From: Nyssa sinensis
Taxonomy: Eukaryota > Streptophyta > Magnoliopsida > Cornales > Nyssaceae
Length of the DNA: 64,000 nt
NCBI GenBank assembly: GCA_008638375.1
Contig: CM018035.1
Span: 29,001,807 to 29,065,806 of the forward strand
Direction of reading: 5' to 3'
Shown here: in pieces, positions 24,401-34,156 of the stretch
Numbering within the stretch: position 1 is the first letter of the stretch
Layout of the letters: each line of letters starts with the position of its first letter
Translations under genes and position numbers: made by a program
Notes under the pieces: model-generated
Databases searched by the model: none
What the model was told of the DNA's origin: nothing
The model's input: only the letters and a program-made list of their open reading frames with translations

Positions 24401-24829
24401 CCAGTGTCGGAGATCTGTTTTTACTTGCTGAGCTCTCGTAGCTCATTCCACCCCATTTACCCCCCATTTCAGGTAATGACGCTGTAAGACCCCAGTAGGA
24501 GTCTGAAAGCATAGGAGGACATTTTGAGGAAACGTATCAGTCTATGTGTTAGTTCTCCCATGTATTCACCACCCTCGGGTGCTGGTTACGTTTGGTTCTT
24601 ATTTTGTTTATGTAGAACCATATTATGTATTATAAAGACTTTCGCTAACATTGTGTATTAAAAGACTTCTGCTGATGTACTATTACTGATAAGACTTCCG
24701 CTGTTATTGTTTTGAGGTTTTAGTACTTTGCATATTAGTACTATGATACAGGAATGGAAAAAGTAGGGACGGCCTTCGGGTCGGCCCCGCGACACGAGAT
24801 CCGCATAGGGTGGGTTTCGGGTCGTGACA
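21470..24829 (+). mobile_element. Solo LTR of family D, 3.36 kb, inside LTR C
   Basis: It starts TGTGATATCCCGACC and ends GGGTTTCGGGTCGTGACA, flanked by ATGTA at 21465-21469 and 24830-24834. Removing it restores co-linearity with the partner LTR near 33720. On the sense strand it has a hairpin near GGGCAACGCCC (21617), an alternating GCGTGCACGCACGC tract, a donor-like GGAAGTAAGT (22301), a G-rich tract (22850-22871), a second donor-like GAGGTAAGTAA (23584) and an acceptor-like CCCCCATTTCAGG (24472). Confidence 0.92.
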
Positions 24830-25239
24830 ATGTATACATATGCTATGATATTCTATGTACATATATACATATATACTTATATAATTACATATTCTCTACA
24901 TGTATATATACTTGTATATATACATATTTACAGGTTTTTAACTGCGTATTCATACACTTATATTTTATAGGTTATACATGTGTATATACGTATGCATACA
25001 TAGAAATACGTGCATGCACGCATTACGTGGCAACTGTTCGGTTGCCCCGACACTGACTGTATAACTAATATCGTTTTAGTTTCTAGGGTCGTACAGTATA
25101 TGTGATATTAAAATATGGAACTTAAAACAGTTCGGGTTACAACTGATATTACACTACTCAACCCAACCTATCTCGGTTTACGTGTACTCAACTGGGTCTA
25201 CCTCGGTTTAAGTGCCAAAATCTGGGTCAGGGTATTACA

Positions 25240-25262
25240 TTCTTACCCCTTTAAAAATAAGT
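25240..25262 (-). promoter_or_regulatory. Polypurine tract of the family-C element
   Basis: On the minus strand AAAGGGGTAAGAA directly precedes the 3' LTR start TGTAATACCC; it primes plus-strand DNA. Upstream lies GAGGACAAACTTATT, a relative of the GGACGAAATT word that precedes the polypurine tract in Tekay/Del elements. Confidence 0.85.
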
Positions 25263-25399
25263 TTGTCCTCAAACTTAGTGGTTCTAACTCTAGGGTTTCT
25301 GTGGTCTCTCTAACATTTTGATATAACCTGAACAGGTGTTTACACTAACTAGATAAAATTTTTCTACTGAGAATCAAGTTTTACTGTCACACCAAATAA

Positions 25400-26068
25400 T
25401 TTTTCTATTTTTCTATCATTTTCACGTGTATCTCGAACCCTCTTGTGAATGCCATTTGAAATTTCCAGTCTTAAACATGTACTTGGTAAATACTCTAATA
25501 GTAAAAAATATACGTATAAGATAATATAACTGGTAGGATACCTGTGACGGCTAGTGTGGTGCTATCCACGGTTTCGCTGATCTGGGGACACTCTCTCGCC
25601 AAGTGTCCACTTTTCCCACAAAATAGCAGAAATCAGTATTCCGAAGGCATCGTCCTTTATGGACTTTCTGACAAGTAAGGCATCTAGCTATGTTCTCAGT
25701 GTGAGAATCGGTCCTCTGTTGGCTGGGCTCTACGCTCTGTGATTCGGCTCTAGGTTTAGAAAATGATGATCCCTGGTCCTACTCTGACCCTCTCCGGACA
25801 TCTGACTTGCCTTCCTTTTAACATGTTCTTCTCCACTCTGTTCAATAAGTTTGGCTGTAATTACCACGTCATCATAAGTGGCTAACCGCAGGGGTTTAAC
25901 CCTGTCCCTAATGTTCCATCTCAGGCCGCTCTCAAACTTACGGGCCTTCTCGTGCTCGTCCTCTAAAACAGCAAGAGCAAATCTAACCAACTGTGTAAAT
26001 CTGTTTTTATATTCCTCCACCGTTGAGTTCCCTTGCTGTAAGACATAGAACTCTGCGACTCTTTGGTC
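25400..26068 (-). pseudogene. gag: gag, C-terminal part with zinc knuckle (family C)
   Basis: Reading on from the insertion at 26068, the frame gives DQRVAEFYVLQQG..VEEYKNRFTQLVRFA, the C-terminal half of the retrotransposon gag domain, and then a basic, Ser/Gln-rich linker (25730-25900). A CLTCQKVHKGRC motif follows (about 25650-25685). Then comes a CCHC knuckle (CYF-CGKSGHLAREC, about 25595-25635), reached only after a one-base frameshift near 25621. Past the knuckle the frame ends near 25405 and no protease motif follows before the polypurine tract. This is the continuation of the N-terminal part at 30112-30570. Confidence 0.85.
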
Positions 26069-26073
26069 TCTGG

Positions 26074-26244
26074 TGTAATATCCCGACCCGGGATACCGGG
26101 TCATATGGCACGCACTATGAGGTAAAGAAAAAAAAAGATTGTGTAAAATCTTAAGACTCGAGAAAATAATTAATTAATTATATGAAATAAATATTTTAAA
26201 TTTTAATTTAATATATTGAAACACACATTGTATGGAATGCATGT

Positions 26245-26276
<32 letters not shown>

Positions 26277-26549
26277 ATCAAACTTGTATGCATGCATGTA
26301 TGTAAATAAAATAAAATATAAATAAAGGTATAAAGTGAACAGTAGTGTGAATGTATATATGTGTGTCGGCTGGTGTGTGTGTGTGTTGTCAAGTGTATAT
26401 GTGTGTAGATATATATATATGTATATATTATATGTAAAATATCAAACAAAATACAAAATAAATTTAATGCAAAGTGAAATGGGGAAAAGCAAAATTAAAT
26501 GAAGCTGATGAGCTGTGAGGGCTAAGCTAGGGCTATGGAGTCAGGTTGT

Positions 26550-26580
<31 letters not shown>

Positions 26581-29500
26581 TCGGCTGCTCTTCTTTAAAA
26601 GGAGAGAAGCATCCATTGCATGCTTGTTTTGAAAGAAAAGAAAGCTAAGGAACTGAAGGAGAAGAAGGGGAAGAAAACCAGAAACAGAAAGACTTGGAAC
26701 CCACGACTAAAAGGTGAGAAATTTGGAAAATTATAATTTTCTCTCTCTAAGATTTTAAGCATGATATGAACTGTTTTTAAGTTGTCAAATATATATGATG
26801 TTAAATATATGTTTAAGACATGAATAAGCATGAAAATTTCATGAAAAACACTCAAAAAATGACAAACCCAAGAGCGACTGCCAAGGATGACCTCAAAAAA
26901 CAGGTCTGAAATGGGTGAAACTAAATGGCTTCTGACCTACCAAGACCTCAAGCTGAGGTCAAGAGGGTTTCAAATATACCACTATGCGATTCCAGAACCT
27001 AAGAACAACCCTCCAAATATTGAGTTGCAGGCTACGGGTTTGAAACCCAAAGCTTTAAACTCAAAGTTAAAATGATATTTAGGAATGAAAACTAAAACTA
27101 CATGTAATATGGATCATAAAGAATCAAACCCCAAGAGTTTTAGCTCAGAAATGAGCATTTACAGTTGGATTATTGTTCTAGGTTATCAAAGCTAAAACCG
27201 AAACAAGGAGTTCAATTTGAACTCCCAATTGAATGCCAAGCTGATCGTTTATGTCTTAGGAATGATTTAGGACCAAAACAGGGGGATTTGGCTGAGTGGG
27301 AAGTCACAAAAATGGAAGAAAAGGGAAACGGGATTAGGGTTTTCAGTCGTGGTCGACGTGGGGAAGAAGAAGATGGGTCAACTCGGTTTTAAATGAGGCT
27401 GAGTCGACTCGGATAAGTGGCAGCCTCTGGGCTTGCCATCGAATTAATTGGACGACGGCGTTTTGCATTTGGTTTAATTAAATGAACTGCTGATGACGTC
27501 AGCCACATGTAAAGAAAACCACTGAACTGGTTGGTTTACAACTAGACCGGACCGGTTCACTTGGATTTGGACCGAACCCATTGGTTTTATAATTTAATTA
27601 AAAATTAAAAAAACCAATAATTTCAGTATTTGCAAATTGACCCCAGAAATTCTGGAAAATCCTACTATGGCCCAACTGATGAGAATTTTATGCAATTAAG
27701 CCCCTGGAAAAAATAATTAAATAATTAATTTAATTATTTAATAAATAAAGTAAAATTACTATTTTGCCCTTGGGTCTTATAGGGAGCAAATAAAGTCCAA
27801 ATTAAACATATGAATAGTGTATCCTTACTATTTTGGTTATTCTGAGACTAATGGTAGGTCCGTTTTGCGAGACGCGGCTTGAAAAATAAAGACACGTAAA
27901 GGGGTAAATGACCAAAATATCCCTTGTTCAAAATTAACAAGTTATTAGTGTATTCTTACTATCTCGGACCTTATGAGTCCAATGGTGAGGTCCACGACTC
28001 GAGATGAGGTCCCGAACATAAAGACACGTAAGGGGGTAAAATGACCAAATTACCCCTATTACCTCAAAAGCCAAATTAAAACCAGGGAAGGTCTAAATTG
28101 ACTTTCTTTGACATCTCAGACTCAATAATGGAGTCCAAATTACGAAACAAAGTATAGAAAAATGAGACACGTAAAACGATAAATGACCATTTTGTCCTTT
28201 TACATATAACAGTCCGAATTAAATGTTAGGAAAGCCTAAACCGACTTTCTTCGACGCTCCGGACTCAATGGTAGAGTCTATTCGACCAAAAGAAATGTCT
28301 AAAATAAAAAGATATAAAATTTGATGCATAGCATCTGTCAGATGACTATAAATTAAAGTAATGCCAAAGTACTAATCTAAGACGTATACGAGAAAATGAA
28401 TTACGAAAAGACACGACACGTAAATATGTGAAGTAAATAAATTTAAATTAAAGTTAATGGAGCTACCAGAAGAGTATAAATTGAAACGAATTTAATTTCT
28501 AACACATTAAATTATGTCATAGGTTTAGAGTACGAGTTAAGATAAGCACATATGAAATTATGAAATCGTTTTAGGATCTAATTCGATTTAAGCATAAGTT
28601 AAAGAATATCGAGATGATATTACAATGAATGTGAAGTTGATGAGATGTTTATGAATTGTTCTTAGGAATTACAAGGAAAGTGGGAAAGCACATTATTAGC
28701 ACTAATCCTAGAGGACCAAGGTGAGTAACCCTGCATTCGAAGTGGAGATTTAACTTTACGGATTTCAAAGAAGTTTTGAGTTCAAGTCATGAAAAGTATT
28801 TGAATATCGAATTCAGTTTTCATACGCCTTCTGTTTTAAATTACTCTGTTCAGATAACAGATTTACTTACAGTTTCCTTTAAATATGCCTTGGCATGTTT
28901 GAGTTGTTTTAAATTGCAAAAGCTTTGAGATATATTCTGAATTCGTATATTATGAGAATTGAAAGTCCTATTATAAAGTTATATACTTTGTGTTGAATAC
29001 TCTTAAATAGTATTTATGAGAAGAAGTCATGAGATAAAAGTAGTTTCTTGAAATACAAGATAACTGTGTATAAGCACGAGATAGGGTATTAGGGTTCGCA
29101 AGGGACTCCATTATCCTGTGGAGCCGACAAGCTTTTGGGTTCTATGGAATTCAATGGATTGTCAAATGCCTGGTAGTAGGATCTAATCCCACAGGCAAAG
29201 AGATATCTTGACGAGAGTAAAACAAGAGTTTGGTTCGAAACAGATTCCAAGAGTTAAAGTGAGAAGAAGAGATATTTGAAAATGAAAGCAGATTTTAAAT
29301 CCTCATTTTCATATTTACATGTTTGAGTTTATATATACTCTATTTAAAGAAGAACAGATTTTTAGCTTGAGCACTTTACATATTTCAGAGCTATGAGTTT
29401 TATGGAATGCATATATTTTGTATTCAGAGTTACAAGTTTTATATGAAAAAGCATATGTTAGCTTGAATATTTTAAATGTTTCAAAGCTATGAGTTTTATG

Positions 29501-30111
29501 AATGCATATATTCTGTGTTCAAAAGATACGAACAATTGACAGTGATTGATTTATAAACCTTTATGAGCTAAAACCACTGTTAATTGAAAACCCCATGACG
29601 AATACTGGAATTGCTCACAAGCTTAGATTAGCTTATCCGGACTTTGTTCGGATCCCCCTTTCAGGTGACTGACAGTAGTCTTGATGTGAAGAGGTTAATG
29701 TTAGAGCTTACCCATTTTACGAAGAGTGTAAGCAGCTATTGCAGGACTGACAGTCTTTTTGGAAAGACTTATAAAGTTTTAAGTTAATCACTTTTATATT
29801 AGTGAGATGGTACACTATTATGTATAAGCCCACGGGGCAACTGAACATGTATTGTATTTATGAAGTCTTTAACTTTTAGTTATACTCTGAATGTTAAATC
29901 ATGTATGCTACGTAAAGAGTGGCAGTACCGGACGGATGTGCGTAATTTAAAAATAAGAAAAGAAAAGAAAAAGTTTTCACGCTTCCGCAAAACACGTGTC
30001 GCACATTTATTCGATACCGCTGCTTATGTGAGCTTTCGCCCTAAGGTCCCTGGGCCTGAGGGTGGCGGTCGCGATGTGAGATCCGCACAGGGTGGGTTTC
30101 GGGTTGTGACA
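26074..30111 (+). mobile_element. Solo LTR of family D, 4.04 kb, inside gag
   Basis: It starts TGTAATATCCCGACCCG and ends GGGTTTCGGGTTGTGACA, flanked by TCTGG at 26069-26073 and 30112-30116. Removing it joins the two halves of gag in frame. Sense-strand features are a GA microsatellite (26549-26579), a donor-like AAGGTGAGAAA (26714), CCATTTTGCCC modules (27760-28270), a second donor-like CAAGGTGAGTAACC (28721) and the acceptor-like CCCCCTTTCAGG (29664). Part of it (about 28700-30111) is matched in reverse by 50727-51138 plus 62842-64000. Confidence 0.93.
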
Positions 30112-30570
30112 TCTGGCTTCCCTAGGGAAGTACTTTTGATTGAAGACCACAGTGAATCGATCCCATGTCATTTGAGGCTCTCGGGCCTGCTGTAGTAACC
30201 ACCACTCATGAGCTATCCCCTTGAAAGTGAAAGTAGCAAAGGCTACCTTCTGTACCTCAGTATAACCCATGATCTTAAATATCCTTTCCATCTCGAGCCT
30301 CCACTCTTTTGCTGAAGTGGGGCTCTTGGTACCGTCGAACGTAGAGGGTCGTAGTGCCTGTAATTGCTTATAAAGATGAGCCTGACCCCTCTCGTTTTCC
30401 TGACGCACTATGTGTACCACAGGTGGTTCCTGTCACTCATGTCTAGCTGGAGTATTGGGACTTGCCTGGTTCTGAGGTACATTCTGAATAAGTCTCTCTA
30501 TTAGTCGCTCTAGTCGTGCTATATGAGCGTTAGCCTCATCCAATGGTGTGGTAGTACGAGTGTTCACCAT
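30112..30570 (-). pseudogene. gag: gag, N-terminal part (family C)
   Basis: The likely start is the ATG at 30568-30570 (MVNTRTT), about 140 bp after the primer site. A short coiled segment with ARLERLIERL is followed by an in-frame TGA at 30433-30435. The frame then gives LRPSTFDGTKSPTSAKEW...FATFTFKGIAHEWWLL...WDRFTVVFNQKYFPREA, the core of the Ty3/gypsy gag (Retrotrans_gag) domain. It is then cut by the solo LTR and continues at 26068. Gag forms the capsid and packages RNA. The stop and the insertion make this copy non-functional. Confidence 0.88.
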
Positions 30571-30711
30571 TTTTTGCAATTGGTTAGAGATCAGTTCAAT
30601 ATATATAAGAGTCAAATATCGCATGTCAGTTCCTATCTACTGACTCTACTTGGACATTGTAATACTAGTACCTTAGTCTTATCTCCCATGAACCACTGTG
30701 TTACCTAGGAT

Positions 30712-30723
30712 GCTCTGATACGA
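30712..30723 (-). promoter_or_regulatory. Primer binding site of the family-C element
   Basis: The minus strand reads TCGTATCAGAGC, one mismatch from TGGTATCAGAGC (initiator Met-tRNA complement), 3 bp inside the LTR end at 30727. Confidence 0.8.
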
Positions 30724-30726
30724 AGC

Positions 30727-33387
30727 TGTCACGACCCGAGACGCCATCCAATGCTGATCTCGTGTCGCGCACCCGATCTGACGCTACTTGTAGAACCAAG
30801 AGTCTCAACTTGCAACACAATCAGTGCTACTAAAATGCAACAACTAAATGCAGAAGAAAAAAAATAAAAGCTGCATGTGATATATATGTTTATGTTTTAC
30901 AAAATGCGGAATATAAAATTTCTTAATACAACTGTTCATCCCCAAGACGTGGATAACATGGGAGAGCTATAAGACCGTCTGTACTAAATATTACACTTAC
31001 AACTTCAAAAGTAATGTCCACTACTATCTAGCTGACTGCTACTGTTACTGCTATTCTACAACTTCATTTCATGAAAGGGGTGGTAAGTTTGGGGTGAGCT
31101 AACTAAAGCCTAATAAGTAATTCTCCTTTGCTCTGCCATATGTACATGAATATAGAAAGCATTATCCATAAAAGAACTAGGATAAATGCTGATGTGCTAG
31201 CCAGTCAATGAATATAGAACTCAATATCAAATGATAGAAGCTCAAATGATAAAGCAATGAAATCTGTTTGATAATATAATCATACAAGCTACAGGCATGA
31301 GCTGTCTCAAGTATAATCATATGCACTCAAAAAGCTGTGAAATCTCATGATCATTCATAATGGTATAACATGATCAAGCTATGATAGTCAATAAGAGATA
31401 CTGATAACAACAATGTGGATGCACTTTAACTTGGGGCCCCTCTTACCCCTTTAATCATTTTATTCTCTTTTCCTCGATCTCTCAGCCAAGCACTAACCCG
31501 TCGGTTCAGTACTCGCCTCGCAGATCCTAGTTTAGCTGCCATTTTAAATACCACTTTTTATTCCGTTTTCTCAACCCGTAGGTCTAGTACGCATCAGATG
31601 GAGTTTGTGACTGAGCACAAATCCGGCTACAATATGATATATCAAGATCATGCTAAATCCAATGAACAGTAAATGCAATAACACTATCTCAGCAGCGAAA
31701 GAAACTGTTGCCTTAACAGGCCAATATAAACTGGGCTGCTGAGATCTTGCCCCTTGAGGCCTATGTACAGAGCGTATAGAAATCATGATCAAGATATATA
31801 ATAGTCAATAAATACATTCTGCATGATAAAGCAATATCAATGTGGACTCGATAAACGTTCTGATATTTATGGAGTACAATAGATGATATAAGAAAAACTG
31901 TTGACATGGCGGGGAATGTAACATGTACAGAGATCAGAGATTACTTACCTCTTAAACCGTTTCTATTCTTTCACAATAAAACCAAGTCACTGTTCCTTCC
32001 TCTTTGAAATCCCTATTCACCAATAGATAGTATATCTCAGTTTACCTTTTCATAAGTTATGTTATTCATCAAATTTTATGCCTCTTTACTATTAGTTCCT
32101 CTTTTACTAATTTAGATTCTACTATTGAATCCAGAACATCAAACAAAGTAGATTTAGGCTTTCGCGGAATTCAATTCGGACTTCTGTACTAAAAAGGGCA
32201 AAATGGTCATTTTGCACTTTTACTGGTATTTTTATTTTTTGGGACCTCGTCTTGCTAAAGGGACCTCACCATTGGACTTAGAACGTCCAAGATAATAAAT
32301 TTTGACTATTCATTTGCCTCGTTTGGACTTCGTTTGACCCTTATTTGAATTAGGGGCATTATTGTAAAAATAATATTTTATTTATTTTTCCTGTTTGGGC
32401 CTTAGTGAGATTTTCTAAAACTTCTGGGGTCGGTTCATAATTTCCTTAAGTTCCTGTCTAAACCAGTGGGTTCACGGCTAGAAACCCTAAACCGGTCTAA
32501 CCTTTCACTGAACCAACCGGTTTAGTTAATTTCAGAGAACCGGATTAAAATAACCAATTCTCCTATCCTATCCACGGTTTGGATAAGCCCAAACCCAATT
32601 TCCACATTTCCTATCCATGTAACCAAACAACCCAAGTACCATTTAAATTCCAAACACAAACGACACAGTTTCACTGCCCCATTTTATTTCCGGTCGGGTC
32701 CCGACCCGACTTGAACCCAGACCCGGTTCCGTTTTAACCCGAAATGCCCCCGACATTCCGGTCATCTTCCCCGATCATTTTTTCGTCCATGGTCGCCGGA
32801 ACAGTAACCCTAGCCACTATTTTTACAAATTTTTACGTCTAATTTTTACTGTTTTCCAGATCTTTTCATGCCAAATCAATCCCACCATTTTAAGCCATCA
32901 TTTGGACAGTTTTAAACCTAAGAAAGCTATGGCTTTGATCATTCTTTTTCCCAGTTTTCGACGACTGAACTTCTAAATTTTTCCTATGATTTCTTCATCG
33001 TTTTGACTCTAATTTCATTCTATTATCTTTCTGCACTTAAGAGGAATGATTCATCATCATCATAATAAAGTTTCATACATAAATTTCCATAAAACCAAAA
33101 TTGTCCTTAACCTTGTAACTCGATATTATTAACTGATTTCCCCACCATTTGAACTGATTCTTTTTGCTAAATGTTCCTTATTTCATAGTGATTTAGTCCC
33201 TATTATTAACATCTTAATATCATGCTTAATTTTTAAAGACAAAAATGCGATTCTTACCTGGGTTTCTTGATTTTATCCTCGGTGACTCTCTCTTTGATGC
33301 TCTATGCTTCCTTCAACTTCTATCTCTTCTTCTCCCCTTCAATTCCTACTCCTTCCCTTTCTTTTCTAACCTCTCAACTCACAACTC

Positions 33388-33452
<65 letters not shown>

Positions 33453-33563
33453 CATCCCACCGCGTCTCTATCTCTCTCTACTTTCTCTCTCTCTCTCTCT
33501 CTCTTGTAGTCAATCTTGACTACAGAGAATTGCCCATTAAACCCTAACCATCCACGTACCCTC

Positions 33564-33594
<31 letters not shown>

Positions 33595-34130
33595 CACCAC
33601 CCTTACCAAGGTCGGTTGGTGTGTTTCCCAAACACACTCAAGCACACACACACACACACAGTGATGCACACACTCATTGCCACCTTTCTCCTTTTGTCTT
33701 TTCTTTGATATTTTATGTATGTATATATATTCTATGATATTTTATGTACATATATAAATATATACTTATATAATTACATATTCTATACATGTATATATAC
33801 TTGTATATATATATATATTTACAGGTTTTTAACTGCGTATGCATACACTTATATTTTATAGGCTATACATGTGTATATACGTATGCATACATGGAAATTC
33901 GTGCATGCACGCATTACGAGGCAACTGCTTGGTTGCCCCGGCACTGACTGTAAAACTAATATCGTTTTAGTTTCTAAGGTCGTACAGTATATGTGATATT
34001 AAAATATGGAACTTAAAAGAGTTTGGGTTACAACTGATATTACACTACTCAACCCAACCTATCTCGGTTTACGTGGACTCAACTGGGTCTAGCTCGGTTT
34101 AAGTGCCAAAATCTGGGTCAGGATATTACA
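30727..34130 (-). mobile_element. 5' LTR of the family-C element, 3.40 kb
   Basis: Plus-strand ends are TGTCACGACCC and GGTCAGGATATTACA. On the minus strand it holds TATA-rich tracts (33389-33422, 33565-33592), a donor-like CCAGGTAAGA (33252-33257), a G-rich tract (32702-32726), a CCATTTTGCCC module (about 32200) and a donor-like GAGGTAAGTAA (31941-31948). The acceptor-like site near 31051 has decayed to TTTCATG. A GGCAAC/GTTGCC hairpin lies at 33920-33937. Confidence 0.92.
33386..33504. repeat. (TA)n, (GA)n and (CT)n microsatellites in LTR C
   Basis: The TA tract (33389-33422) runs straight into a GA tract (33423-33445), and a CT tract follows at 33483-33504. Compared with the partner LTR at 21176-21250 the GA tract is new, so slippage has altered the promoter/leader zone since insertion. 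Confidence 0.9.
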
Positions 34131-34156
34131 ATTTTGACATCTAGATACTCCATAAG
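34131..34156 (+). mobile_element. Continuation of the second copia-type LTR
   Basis: After the ATTTT duplication the sequence GACATCTAGATACTCC continues the U5 end of 17803-18523. It matches in inverted form the left terminus near 11218-11235 (TATCTAGATA). It is then cut by LTR B. Confidence 0.6.

Larger units (their letters stand above)
18524..25239 (-). mobile_element. 3' LTR of the family-C element (interrupted), 3.35 kb net
   Basis: Plus-strand ends are TGTCACGACCCGAG and GGTCAGGGTATTACA. It aligns along its length with 30727-34130; the extra 3365 bp are the solo LTR D at 21470-24829 plus its duplication. A minus-strand donor-like site is intact near 21041-21046 (CCAGGTAAGA). The later donor near 19741 has decayed (GCTAAGTAA), while its acceptor-like CCTTTCAGG (18868-18870) is intact. 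Confidence 0.9.
18524..34130 (-). mobile_element. Family-C gypsy element with gag only (TR-GAG-like), split by two solo LTRs
   Basis: Two matching LTRs (18524-25239 and 30727-34130) lie in the same orientation, with ATTTT duplications at 18519-18523 and 34131-34135. On the minus strand the order is 5' LTR, primer site (30712-30723), gag (30570 down to about 25400), polypurine tract and 3' LTR. After removal of the nested LTRs (21470-24829 and 26074-30111, each with a 5-bp duplication) the element is about 8.2 kb and its internal region only about 1.45 kb. No protease, RT, RNase H or integrase is present: gag runs directly into the polypurine tract. It would depend on an autonomous relative for pol. 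Confidence 0.88.
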
